Shown: piece by piece, positions 8,504-17,221 of the stretch
Position numbering within the stretch: position 1 is the stretch's first letter
Layout: every line of letters begins with the position of its first letter
Assembly: GCA_017476665.1 (NCBI GenBank)
Contig: JAFUZJ010000003.1
Span: 1-64,000, forward strand
Origin: Lachnospiraceae bacterium
GTDB taxonomy: Bacteria > Bacillota > Clostridia > Lachnospirales > Lachnospiraceae
DNA length: 64,000 nucleotides
Direction: 5' to 3'
The notes under the pieces: generated by a model
Database searches by the model: none
What the model was told of the DNA's origin: nothing
The model's input: the letters and a program-made list of their open reading frames with translations, nothing else
Position numbers and translations under genes: made by a program

Positions 8504-9598
8504 TCAGCACTCCGGTATCTGCTGCGTGATACAGTGAATATTTCCGCCGCCGATCAAAATATCCCGGGCATAGATCTGCACCACTTCCCGCTCCGGGAAC
8601 AGTTCCTGCAGGATCTCCTTCGCCTGTTCATCCGCCGGGTCACCAAACCCGGGCATCACCACATGCTTATTTGCAATATAAAAATTTACATAGGACGCCG
8701 CCAGCCGCTCCCCCGGCGTGCGGGTGGGCTCATCGTGACAGGCATCAAGCCCTTCACACTCCTCTGCCGTCATGGTCACGGGTTTCGGAAGAGGCAGTTT
8801 ATGTACCTTGATCTTTCGCCCCTTTGCATCCACCGCCTGCTCCAGCGTTTCCAGGCAGGATTTCGACATGGCATACTGGGGATCCTTTTGATCCTCGGTC
8901 CACGCCAGCACCACCTCTCCCGGCTTTACAAATGCACAGATGTTATCCACATGCTCGTTGGTTTCATCGTGATAAATTCCACAGGGCAGCCAGATGATTG
9001 TGGATACGCCGAGATACTGCCGCAGAGTCTCCTCAATCTCCTCCTTTGTCAATGTAGGATTTCGCCCGGCACTGAGCAGACAGGTCTCCGTTACCAGACA
9101 GGTTCCTTCCCCATCCACATGAATGGAACCGCCTTCCAGGATAAAATCCCGCTTGTCATACACATCTTTTCCCAGCAGATCGCATAGCTTCCTCGCCATG
9201 GCGTTATCCTTGTCCCAGGGAAAATACAGCCCGTCCACCAGACCGCCCCAGGCGTTGAACCCCCAGTCGATGCCGCGGATCTCGTTGTCCCGTTTCACAA
9301 ACGTGGGCGCATAATCTCTCGCCCAGGCGTCATTGCTTTCCATCTCCACCACCCGGATCTGCGGAGGCATCATAGCCCTGGCATTGTCGTACTGCCCGGC
9401 GCTGGCGCACACCGTCACCTGCTCCGACCGCGCGATCACCTCCGCCACCTGCACAAAAGCTTTCCTTGCGGCATAAGCCCCATACTGCCACGAATCCGCC
9501 CGCTCCGGAAAGATCATGATACAGCCCTGGTGCGGCTCAAACTCCGCCGGCATATGAAACCCGTCCTGTGCGGGGGAGCTGTTTTTAATTATCCTCAT
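8504..9598 (-). CDS. aguA: Agmatine deiminase
   Basis: Protein of 364 aa of the peptidyl-arginine-deiminase-like family. It converts agmatine to N-carbamoylputrescine plus ammonia. Features are MPAEFEPHQGCIMIFPERAD at the N-terminus, NDAWARDYAPTFV, EGGSIHVDGEGT, HVDNICAF, and the C-terminal GGGNIHCITQQ carrying the catalytic Cys356. The product feeds aguB directly downstream. The gene starts 25 nt after the stop of the AlbA-type regulator at 9624-11066, and no separate promoter is visible in that gap. aguA-aguB are therefore probably co-transcribed with that regulator. Confidence 0.93.
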   Translation of the reverse strand: MRIIKNSSPAQDGFHMPAEFEPHQGCIMIFPERADSWQYGAYAARKAFVQVAEVIARSEQVTVCASAGQYDNARAMMPPQIRVVEMESNDAWARDYAPTFVKRDNEIRGIDWGFNAWGGLVDGLYFPWDKDNAMARKLCDLLGKDVYDKRDFILEGGSIHVDGEGTCLVTETCLLSAGRNPTLTKEEIEETLRQYLGVSTIIWLPCGIYHDETNEHVDNICAFVKPGEVVLAWTEDQKDPQYAMSKSCLETLEQAVDAKGRKIKVHKLPLPKPVTMTAEECEGLDACHDEPTRTPGERLAASYVNFYIANKHVVMPGFGDPADEQAKEILQELFPEREVVQIYARDILIGGGNIHCITQQIPEC

Positions 9599-9623
9599 AC
9601 ACTACACCTTAAACCTTTCCGGA

Positions 9624-11066
9624 TCAACCGAGAGAAACCATCTCACGATTGGTCTTATAAAACTTCGCCCTTGAAACTTTGCTCATCTCAAGATATCCGT
9701 TCGCCACAAGATTTCCCAATACCTTTTTCCGCAGGTATGACGAGTCGCTTATCCCAAGGTATTCCGCGATCTCCGAAACCTTATGAGACTGATAATAACA
9801 AAATGACAAAACCTTTTCATCAAATTCCGATCCTTGCGGAACCGGAATAAAGGTGAGTACCGGTATTCCGCTGTCCTCTACGCCATCTGTATAGGTCAGA
9901 TCCGGGAGCACTAAAGTAAAATGATCTGATGCAGCATATATATAAGGCTTATGTGCTTCATCCACCTTTGCATATTCTTCCATAATCTTATCAAATCCGG
10001 TACCTGCTGCCTCCATCACATTACAGGCGACCAGCACATTTGTAATCAGTTCGTTTCTACGCTTTGATATGATGCCTGACAAGTCATATGTCTTGTTGAG
10101 CTTCTCTCCCCTGTAAAATCCTCCCGGAGAGGATATTTCCAACCGATCCTTAAACATATCTACTTGTATCTGCGTTCCATCGAGAAAATAATCCCTATGG
10201 GCAATTGCGTTGACCACCCCTTCAAACAATGCACGCTGCGGGTATGCATCAACGTTAAGTCGGGCATTCTCCAATTTGATCATGGAATGATTCATTCTCT
10301 GATTCACAAAATCCATGACGTAACCGATTGTAGATGTGATGTTTCCATGAAACCTGTTGATCGTAACGATCCTCTCACTGCCCTTATTAAACCCTGAAAA
10401 TACAGAACACTGCACTTCCGTCTTTTTCCCATCATAATCATCTGAAAAAAGGACCGCGCCATTTGCTAAAAGGCCTTCCTCATTATAAAATCCCATTGAT
10501 TGCAATGCTTTCTTTTTTAACTCTCTGCCTTCATTATGTTCTGCATAAAATATGCGCAGCATGGAAAACTTTTCAGAGTCATACTTCACATCCGAGGTCA
10601 AAATATCATACTGCGTATTTTTGCTTCTCACACTCATTTCTATAATTTCTTCATAAGTTGCACCGTTTGTAAAACCGTCTCTCCGCATGAAAATAGAGGG
10701 AATATTCTTATATTTCAATATCACCGGCTTGACAGGCGATTCCAAAACGCTCACTCTGATCACAAATCTCTCTCCCCCCTTTATCTCATAGGGAATAAAA
10801 GAAATTTTAAATTGCGGTCTCGGAACCAAATGTTCATTGACCTGATTATTAAAATAGTTACGTTCCTGATCGGCAGCCTTTCTGTCAAATCCGATCAGCT
10901 TATTTGTTTTGTCCTCTACACCGATATAAAAATCACCACCGGACGCGTTCGCAAAGCCCGCAATACTTTTCAGCCATCCGACGACATCGTCCCTGTTCAA
11001 TATGCTTTTACATTCCAGCCTGTCATTCTCCATCTGCAGACCGGTTACAATTTCTTCCAAATACAT
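9624..11066 (-). CDS. AlbA_2 (Schlafen-type)/ATPase-like/winged-helix regulator
   Basis: Protein of 480 aa. The N-terminal AlbA_2 domain (residues about 5-130) has ENDRLECKSIL, GFANASGGDFYIGVED and the FMRRDGFT block. A GHKL-like ATPase region follows (QRALFEGVVNAIAHRDY; RLEISSPGGF; GTGFDKIMEEY), then a C-terminal winged helix (residues about 420-475: KVSEIAEYLGISDSSYLRKKV). Such proteins are often labelled RecG-like or transcriptional regulators; their function is not settled. The ATG at 11066 follows AAGAGGTG. It is inserted between nspC and aguA, and its promoter is covered by a phased repeat array (11089-11171), suggesting autoregulation and control of aguAB. It is AT-richer than the flanking polyamine genes. 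Confidence 0.78.
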   Translation of the reverse strand: MYLEEIVTGLQMENDRLECKSILNRDDVVGWLKSIAGFANASGGDFYIGVEDKTNKLIGFDRKAADQERNYFNNQVNEHLVPRPQFKISFIPYEIKGGERFVIRVSVLESPVKPVILKYKNIPSIFMRRDGFTNGATYEEIIEMSVRSKNTQYDILTSDVKYDSEKFSMLRIFYAEHNEGRELKKKALQSMGFYNEEGLLANGAVLFSDDYDGKKTEVQCSVFSGFNKGSERIVTINRFHGNITSTIGYVMDFVNQRMNHSMIKLENARLNVDAYPQRALFEGVVNAIAHRDYFLDGTQIQVDMFKDRLEISSPGGFYRGEKLNKTYDLSGIISKRRNELITNVLVACNVMEAAGTGFDKIMEEYAKVDEAHKPYIYAASDHFTLVLPDLTYTDGVEDSGIPVLTFIPVPQGSEFDEKVLSFCYYQSHKVSEIAEYLGISDSSYLRKKVLGNLVANGYLEMSKVSRAKFYKTNREMVSLG

Positions 11067-11088
11067 GAAAATCACCTCTTTGGGATAC

Positions 11089-11171
11089 TTCAATTTGAGT
11101 TCAATTATAGTTCAATGTCACTTCAAAGTCAACTTCAATATAACTTCAATTTAGATTCAATTATAATTGAA
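11089..11171. repeat. Seven TTCAA repeats at 11-bp spacing plus one inverted copy
   Basis: TTCAA starts at 11089, 11100, 11111, 11122, 11134, 11145 and 11156, with spacings of 11, 11, 11, 12, 11 and 11. An inverted TTGAA follows at 11167, again 11 bp on. One-helical-turn phasing across a promoter is the pattern of a cooperative operator. The likely ligand is the downstream winged-helix protein (inference). Confidence 0.8.
11104..11132 (-). promoter_or_regulatory. Promoter of the AlbA-type regulator and aguAB
   Basis: Minus-strand TTGACT (11127-11132), a 17-nt spacer and TATAAT (11104-11109), a near-consensus promoter 38 nt before the ATG at 11066. It lies wholly inside the 11-bp repeat array. 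Confidence 0.75.
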
Positions 11172-11206
11172 CTCCCGCCTCAAAAAGTGTTCCCACAATA
11201 AAACTC

Positions 11207-12454
11207 TTATAATCTCTCCTTAAAATCCTCATAACCGAACTGCTTCCAAATCCGGCACTCTCCGTCCTTACCGCGGATCGCGATCGCAGGAAGGGGCATT
11301 CCGTTAAAAGTATTGTTCTTCACCATGGAATAGATTGCCATGTCCTCAAACACCAGCCGCTCTCCCTCCTTGAGCTCATGGTCAAAAGAGTAATCTCCGA
11401 TCACATCCCCCGCCAGGCAGGTCGGACCGCCCAACCGATATGTATACGCCTTCTCCCCGGCTTCCCCGCTTTCCTGTAAGGGCGGTCTGTACGGCATCTC
11501 CAGCACATCCGGCATATGGCAGGCCGCGGAAGTATCCAGAATCGCAATCTTCCTCTTTTCCTCCGCACCCTTTTCTGCCGTTTCCAATACCGTCGTCACC
11601 AGAAAACCTGCGTTCAAAGCCACAGCTTCCCCCGGCTCCAGATACACCTTGAGCCCGTATTTATCCTGCACCCGTCTGACGCAGCGCTCCAGCCGCTCGA
11701 TGTCATAACCCGGTCTGGTAATATGATGCCCGCCGCCGAAATTCAACCACTTCAAATGCTTAAAAAAGCTGCCGAATTTCCGCTCCACAGCATCCAGCGT
11801 GATCTCCAGCGCATCCGCATCCTGCTCGCAGAGCGTATGAAAATGCAGTCCGTCCAATAATTCCAGCAATGTTTTTCCGGCCACATTCCGGCACCGACCC
11901 AGACCCGCAAACACTTCCTGCTTGTCTTCCGATGCCTCCGCCCGTCTGTTTGCGCCCTCCGCAAACTCCACAAGCGTCACGCCCAGCCTTGACCCCGGCG
12001 CACAGGGGTCGTAGATCGCATGCCCCTCCTGCGTGGAACATTCCGGGTTGATCCGCAGCCCGATCTGTTTTCCACACTCCTTTGCCCGCAGTCCGAATTT
12101 TTCCACCTGCTTCCAGGAATTAAACACAATGTGGTCGCAATATTTCAGAATCTCCTCGAAATCCTCCTCCCGATACGCAGGGGAAAAGATATGATTCTCA
12201 CACAACTTTCCCTTTGCCCTGAGCGGCAGGATCATCTCCTCTCTGCCAAGCTTCGCCTCATAAAGCCCGCTGGCCGTGGCGCCGCTCAGGTACTGCCCGA
12301 TCATGGGGTACAGCGCATAGGTGGAAAAAGCCTTCTGGGCCAATAAGATCTTTGCGCCCGTCCGCTCCGCTACTCCCTGCAGGATCTCTAAATTTCTCTC
12401 GATCAACGCCTCATCCACCACATAACAGGGGGTGGGCAATTCCTCAAATCTCAT
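11207..12454 (-). CDS. nspC: Carboxynorspermidine/carboxyspermidine decarboxylase
   Basis: Protein of 415 aa of the alanine-racemase-fold PLP decarboxylases. It decarboxylates carboxyspermidine (or carboxynorspermidine) to spermidine (or norspermidine). Lys41 in KILLAQKAFS is the PLP lysine. Other marks are LRINPECS, LHFHTLCEQ, WLNFGGGHH, EPGEAVALNAGF, CLAGDVIGDYSF and the MVKNNTFNGMPLP end. Its partner dehydrogenase lies about 20 kb upstream at 32313-33575. It starts 54 nt after the methyltransferase gene of the NrtR-type operon with no visible promoter between, so it may depend on read-through. The ATG follows AAGAGGT. Confidence 0.92.
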   Translation of the reverse strand: MRFEELPTPCYVVDEALIERNLEILQGVAERTGAKILLAQKAFSTYALYPMIGQYLSGATASGLYEAKLGREEMILPLRAKGKLCENHIFSPAYREEDFEEILKYCDHIVFNSWKQVEKFGLRAKECGKQIGLRINPECSTQEGHAIYDPCAPGSRLGVTLVEFAEGANRRAEASEDKQEVFAGLGRCRNVAGKTLLELLDGLHFHTLCEQDADALEITLDAVERKFGSFFKHLKWLNFGGGHHITRPGYDIERLERCVRRVQDKYGLKVYLEPGEAVALNAGFLVTTVLETAEKGAEEKRKIAILDTSAACHMPDVLEMPYRPPLQESGEAGEKAYTYRLGGPTCLAGDVIGDYSFDHELKEGERLVFEDMAIYSMVKNNTFNGMPLPAIAIRGKDGECRIWKQFGYEDFKERL

Positions 12455-12507
12455 ATTTGTACCTCTTTCGTTTTCCGCAGTTTTTCACGCTTTTCTCCCA
12501 TACCGAT

Positions 12508-14532
12508 TCAAGAAACTTTCTCCGCCACAAGAATACAATTGGACGCAGGATACTCGACCTCCTTATCCTGCTCATCCGTTAATGTCAGATACCGATTCAG
12601 GTTCTCCGGATACCCGGGCTCTAAGAACTCCTCGGCGCAGAGCACCTTCGCCCCCAGGGACTTTAAAAACGCCCGATACTCACCCAGCGTGAAGTACCCG
12701 AACTGCTCCTGCACCTCATGGGCGTAACTCTCCGTGCCCCAGGTATAAGTGTACAGAAACTCCCGGATCAGGTTCACATCTCCGCTCACCGTCAGCTTGG
12801 CCTCATCAACCGCGATCACCTTCCGTTCCTTGGGAATATCCGTAAGTCCCTTGAAATCTGCCTGATAATTCCGGAAGAAATCCATCCCCGCCGTGGTCTT
12901 GAACCGGATCTTCCGAACGGCCGCTCCTTCCGTCTTCACGCCGTCCCGAATGATGATGCGCCCGCCGGGTGTCAGACTCTCATAGGCAAACCGCAGCGCC
13001 TTCTTCACACTGTCCAGATCAAACCGCCCGTGCTCCCCTTCTGTATAAGAAAAAATCTCATGCAGGATCGAGGAGAACACAATGCTGTCCACTTTTTTCT
13101 CAAAAGGTTTCTCCACAAAATTATGTATGGTCACAGACCATTTGTGTCCCTCTTTTTTCTTCTTCTGCTCCAGCGCCTCGATCACGTTGGCGGAAATATC
13201 CGTGCCGATGACCTGCATCCCCGGATACTTTGCCTCCAGTCGATCCAGCAGAATTCCGCCGCCGGAGCCCACATCCACCACGCTTTGTCCTACCACATAG
13301 TCGATGATGCCGTCCTTCGTGCTGGCAGACACATCATTCATGGTCTGTAAATATTTGTCCTCGTTATTCAGCCGGTCAAACTCATCCTTGCGGAACCCGA
13401 ACATATCATAAAGCACAATAATACTCTTCTCAAACGTCAAAAGCCCAGACCGCTCCGCCTCCACGCAGAACTCGATCAATTTCTCACACACCGTCGCAAA
13501 CGCAAAGTCCACATAAGCGGTCCCGTTCTCCGTCCACACCTTGAACTTCACATAGGGTGCGTCACCATCCCGCAGAAACTTCTCGATAATGCGCTTCTTG
13601 TAGACATTAATATGCCGCCTGCCCTCATAATCGTAATACAAGGAATCCGCCAGGGGCTTGAAATTCAAATGGTGCACGTCACCGCTGCCCTCCAGTTCCT
13701 GCAGCGTCCGTGTCAAAATTGTGCGGATCTGCTTCAGATCAAAGCTCCCCAACGCCGACTCAAAATACCAGAGCTCATACTTAGGGAAGATCTTTTCCGC
13801 AAAAAAGTCCGCATCCTCTTTATAAATCTGGATCTCCTTCGGACATAGCTTTTCCAACCGGTACTCCGCAGAATACTCTGACAGATCACCCTCCAGGATC
13901 CGGTCAACCAGCGCCGTCACATCCTGCTTCACCTTATCCCACAGACTGTCGCTGACACCCCGGATAATACACTCATTCAGGATGAGCACCAGCCTGCGCA
14001 TGTCTGTATTTGAAAGCCCCAAAAGCTCTCTCACATAAAGCAACGGCTCGTTATGCCGCACCTGAATTTCTCCCCGGATACACTGCCCGATCAGACCATG
14101 CGTCCGGATCAACAGATAGACCGCCTCTGACGACTCCGGAAGATCACTGTAAATCTCCGCGGAGGCAATGTTGTGAATATCCAACGGATACCCTTTCCGC
14201 CGCCATTCCTCCCGCTCTTTCCGCAGACCGCCTTTAGCCACTTCCGACCAACAGAGCACTTCCCGCAGGATCTGCCTTGCATCCATGACAAAATCGTTCT
14301 CTTCCTCCGAACTCCCCGATTTTCCCTGCGGTAAAGCAAAGTCCAGCACATCCAGCGTCCGCATCACATACTCCACGGTCTCCCGCCCGGAAACATCCCG
14401 CATGCGCTCCAGACGCTCCGCATTCACATACACATTGTCCGTCTGTGTCAGATAAGCCAGCCACCTGTTCTTTGCCAATTGCTCCGGCTTTACCTGCCCA
14501 TCTGTATCAAAATAAAATTCAAAATTTGACAT
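12508..14532 (-). CDS. SAM-dependent methyltransferase domain protein, large
   Basis: Protein of 674 aa. The first ~400 residues match no family I recognise. A class I methyltransferase fold follows, with motif I VVDVGSGGG at about residue 423, VIGTDIS, VFSSILHEIFSY and LTPGGRIIIRDG. Substrate is unknown. The ATG at 14532 (MSNFEFYF) follows GGGGGAGG. The gene is 1 nt past the upstream membrane-protein gene, so it is the last member of the SPFH-NADK-NrtR operon. Association with NAD metabolism is inferred from position only. Confidence 0.65.
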   Translation of the reverse strand: MSNFEFYFDTDGQVKPEQLAKNRWLAYLTQTDNVYVNAERLERMRDVSGRETVEYVMRTLDVLDFALPQGKSGSSEEENDFVMDARQILREVLCWSEVAKGGLRKEREEWRRKGYPLDIHNIASAEIYSDLPESSEAVYLLIRTHGLIGQCIRGEIQVRHNEPLLYVRELLGLSNTDMRRLVLILNECIIRGVSDSLWDKVKQDVTALVDRILEGDLSEYSAEYRLEKLCPKEIQIYKEDADFFAEKIFPKYELWYFESALGSFDLKQIRTILTRTLQELEGSGDVHHLNFKPLADSLYYDYEGRRHINVYKKRIIEKFLRDGDAPYVKFKVWTENGTAYVDFAFATVCEKLIEFCVEAERSGLLTFEKSIIVLYDMFGFRKDEFDRLNNEDKYLQTMNDVSASTKDGIIDYVVGQSVVDVGSGGGILLDRLEAKYPGMQVIGTDISANVIEALEQKKKKEGHKWSVTIHNFVEKPFEKKVDSIVFSSILHEIFSYTEGEHGRFDLDSVKKALRFAYESLTPGGRIIIRDGVKTEGAAVRKIRFKTTAGMDFFRNYQADFKGLTDIPKERKVIAVDEAKLTVSGDVNLIREFLYTYTWGTESYAHEVQEQFGYFTLGEYRAFLKSLGAKVLCAEEFLEPGYPENLNRYLTLTDEQDKEVEYPASNCILVAEKVS

Positions 14533-14533
14533 A

Positions 14534-15514
14534 CTATTTTTCCTCCCCCGCCTGCTCCAATTTGCGCAGAAATCGTTCATCGCTCTCCCGCTTATCCTGC
14601 AAGGTCGTGAGATTGAATATTCCGGCAATTTTCCTCGCGATCCGATTTTTTGAATGAAGAAACCATGTCCATATTTGCTTAATACCATAGATTAAAAATG
14701 CCAGCCCCACCCAATTGATCAGTCCAAGGGCATGCAGCCCAAAATCAATATAGCCTCCGATCAGTACAAGAACAATGCCGACAATGCCTTCGATCCGATA
14801 TTCCTTTTCCTTCTTGCGATATGTCTCCAGCCGCCTCCGAATATGGATCATCTCGCTCTCAAAATCCGCAGCATAACGCGGCAGCCGTTCCTCCTGCCGA
14901 CTGCCCGGCCAAATACTTTCCGGCTCCGGTTTCGCACGGTGGATACCCCCGCTCCGATAATAGATCACACCGGCAAGGATCATCCCGTATAATCCAACAA
15001 GCAGAAGATCCCGCCCCGCGTGGGGGGACTGCTGCCAAATTTCATAATTTTCAACAAACAGTTTCTCATCAAACTCAGGATTTTTACTGTACCACCCAAC
15101 ATTCAGCGGGCTCTTTCGCCGCTTGACCTCCCCGGCGAACGCAATCTTCCCCTCCGATCCCTGTACAAGCTGTTCCATCGCCGCGATCGCATCCTTGTCA
15201 TAAAGCCAGAGCCGGATATACCGCCCCTCCGCAATCCGGACCGTGTAAGACAAATAACTGCGCAGTTTCATAAACTCGCCGTCATTTCCGATCCAGTGTC
15301 CGTTGGGTGCCTGAATCTTATAGACTTCCGCGATTTCCCCCTGCACATACTGCCCTGCCCGGAGATTTTTATCGGAAAGCCTGGATAAGTCCACCGCCGG
15401 ATGCACCAGCAATCGAAATCCCTGTATCAAAAACAGACAAAGGCTCACCCCACCAATCACAAAACTGACAATTGCTGAAATGGGAATGGTAAATTTATTC
15501 GCAGCTCTATTCAC
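14534..15514 (-). CDS. Integral membrane protein of the NrtR-type operon
   Basis: Protein of 326 aa, not recognised. Two hydrophobic segments lie near the N-terminus (ISAIVSFVIGGVSLCLFLI) and at about residue 170. The middle soluble domain has VQGEIAEVYKIQAPNG and YLSYTVRIAEGRYIRLW. A further pair of segments lies at about 245-285 (IVGIVLVLIGGYIDFGLHAL). Its ATG overlaps the nrtR stop (ATGA), so the genes are translationally coupled. Confidence 0.6.
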   Translation of the reverse strand: MNRAANKFTIPISAIVSFVIGGVSLCLFLIQGFRLLVHPAVDLSRLSDKNLRAGQYVQGEIAEVYKIQAPNGHWIGNDGEFMKLRSYLSYTVRIAEGRYIRLWLYDKDAIAAMEQLVQGSEGKIAFAGEVKRRKSPLNVGWYSKNPEFDEKLFVENYEIWQQSPHAGRDLLLVGLYGMILAGVIYYRSGGIHRAKPEPESIWPGSRQEERLPRYAADFESEMIHIRRRLETYRKKEKEYRIEGIVGIVLVLIGGYIDFGLHALGLINWVGLAFLIYGIKQIWTWFLHSKNRIARKIAGIFNLTTLQDKRESDERFLRKLEQAGEEK

Positions 15515-16197
15515 GACTCTTTCCTCCGATACAACCGGCTCGGCCGATGCGCCTCCCCGGAAGTCATATACTCCGTCTCCTCGATCAGATCCGCCATCTT
15601 CTTGCGAAAATTCGCCTTGTATAATTCCTTGCCCAACAAAACCTCATACACAATCTGCAGCTCCGGCAGGGTAAACAGCTTTCCCACCAGATGGAACGCA
15701 ATATCCGTGTACTCTACCTTGTTTGCCAGCCGCCATCTGGCGTATTCAATGATCTTCCTATGGTCGAACGCAATCTCTTTGTCCCCGGCAAGCAGATCCT
15801 CCACATCCTCCAGATACGCTGTCCGCACACGCTCTCCTGCCTTGTAGGCCAGCTTTTCCACCGGAACTAACGCCATGTACGCCACGGAAATGATGCGCAT
15901 ACGCGGGTCTCTGTGAATGTCTCCGAAAGTGTAAAGCTGCTCGAAATAAATCCCGGAAAGCCCGGTCTCCTCCGCAATTCCCCGCTCCGCCGTCTCATCC
16001 AGCGTCTCGTCCATGCGCACAAAAACCCCCGGCAGCGCAGGCATCCCGCAAAAAGGCTCTTCTTCTCTTTCGATCATCAGAAGTTTCAGCCTTCGGTCTT
16101 CTATGGTAAATACCAGCAGATCCACCGCCACCGAGGGTTTTTCATATTTTGAGGCATCATATTGTTCCATACATTCACTACGCTCCAATTTTCTCAT
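15511..16197 (-). CDS. nrtR: NrtR-type Nudix/winged-helix regulator of NAD metabolism
   Basis: Protein of 228 aa. An N-terminal Nudix domain (residues about 20-150) is followed by the NrtR-specific winged helix (LFTLPELQIVYEVLLGKEL, then FRKKM). Characterised NrtR proteins bind ADP-ribose or related nucleotides and repress NAD genes. The Nudix box is degenerate: GVFV stands where GGFV is usual and RGIAEE where RExxEE is usual. It probably senses rather than hydrolyses. It lies in the SPFH/NAD-kinase-like operon, matching the 'NrtR-regulated OrfX/OrfY' arrangement I recall from SEED annotation. The start is uncertain (16197, or Met10 at 16170). Confidence 0.8.
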   Translation of the reverse strand: MRKLERSECMEQYDASKYEKPSVAVDLLVFTIEDRRLKLLMIEREEEPFCGMPALPGVFVRMDETLDETAERGIAEETGLSGIYFEQLYTFGDIHRDPRMRIISVAYMALVPVEKLAYKAGERVRTAYLEDVEDLLAGDKEIAFDHRKIIEYARWRLANKVEYTDIAFHLVGKLFTLPELQIVYEVLLGKELYKANFRKKMADLIEETEYMTSGEAHRPSRLYRRKES

Positions 16198-16201
16198 GTC
16201 C

Positions 16202-17209
16202 CTATCCCGTCACCAGCCGGCCGACCCGGTCCGCCACGCTTACGGTCAGTTTTGTTCCCGCGTTAAACTCTATTGTATCATCTAAAATTCCGTCTGAAAA
16301 GACCACACCGTTCTCCGCCATATCAGATATAAATGAAAGGCGATCCCGCTCCGTCACCTGTCCGTACACAAGCTCCGTCTGGGTGTATCTGCTGGGATAA
16401 GGCTCCCGCACCTGGAAAATCAGCTTTCCCGCATCCCACGCTGCGCCCATCCCATGCGCCGTGCCTGCTCCTTGTGCCCCGTCCGCCGCCATCTGCTCCG
16501 GAACACCCTCCAGCTGAAACGCCCTGGCCATCCCCCGAAACTGCGCCATCACCGACGCATGCCATCCGGTCATGCCAAGTCCCGTGGACACGATCACACC
16601 GGAGGACGACTGCTGCTCCACCACACCATTATAACACATATGGTATCTGGCGGAAGTATGATTATTGACCCCGATGAAAAAATCATTCACTGCGTAAAGC
16701 ACCTGCCCGTCCGCTGTCTCGGCTTTCCCCATGGTCACCCGCTTTTCGTTCTGACTTCCGGCGATCACTTTGGGCAAAAGCGACTCCAGATCCCCTGCCT
16801 CAAAGGGAAGCAGCTGCCCCTCCCACCGCTTTACATCCGGATTGACGCCCACCAGAGGCTGACCGTCCAGATACTTCATGACATTCGCCACCAGACCGTC
16901 CTGTCCCACAGCAACCACAATATCCTTCGCCCCGAAGATCATGTTGGGAACATAATCCCTGTCAATCTCCTGCACTCTGGCATAGCGCCCTGCAATCGCG
17001 CGGGAACTTTCCAACGCTTTATAATAGTTGGCATGCTCCGCCTCGTAGTCTGAAAAATCCGCACCCAGATGCTCCACATAAAATTTTGCCTGCTCCACCG
17101 TATTATAGCGGCGCTTCAGTTCCTCCAGGCGTGTCCTGCGCTTTACCAGCACAATCTTATGCATCCCTCGGCCTGCTGCAACATCTGTTTCCGTGCTCTT
17201 GCCCATCAT
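16202..17209 (-). CDS. ATP-NAD kinase-like protein (NrtR-regulated OrfY type)
   Basis: Protein of 335 aa with a PpnK/diacylglycerol-kinase-like fold: VVAVGQDGLVANVMKYL stands where GGDGT is usual, then VGVNPD, NDFFIGVNNHTS, and SSSGVIVSTGLGMTGW in place of the usual STPTGST. The altered GGDG loop makes true NAD kinase activity uncertain. Members of this subgroup co-occur with an SPFH protein and NrtR. The ATG follows GGGAGGAACGG, 12 nt after the SPFH gene, and its end is 4 nt from nrtR. It is clearly part of the operon. Confidence 0.75.
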   Translation of the reverse strand: MMGKSTETDVAAGRGMHKIVLVKRRTRLEELKRRYNTVEQAKFYVEHLGADFSDYEAEHANYYKALESSRAIAGRYARVQEIDRDYVPNMIFGAKDIVVAVGQDGLVANVMKYLDGQPLVGVNPDVKRWEGQLLPFEAGDLESLLPKVIAGSQNEKRVTMGKAETADGQVLYAVNDFFIGVNNHTSARYHMCYNGVVEQQSSSGVIVSTGLGMTGWHASVMAQFRGMARAFQLEGVPEQMAADGAQGAGTAHGMGAAWDAGKLIFQVREPYPSRYTQTELVYGQVTERDRLSFISDMAENGVVFSDGILDDTIEFNAGTKLTVSVADRVGRLVTG

Positions 17210-17221
17210 CCGTTCCTCCCA

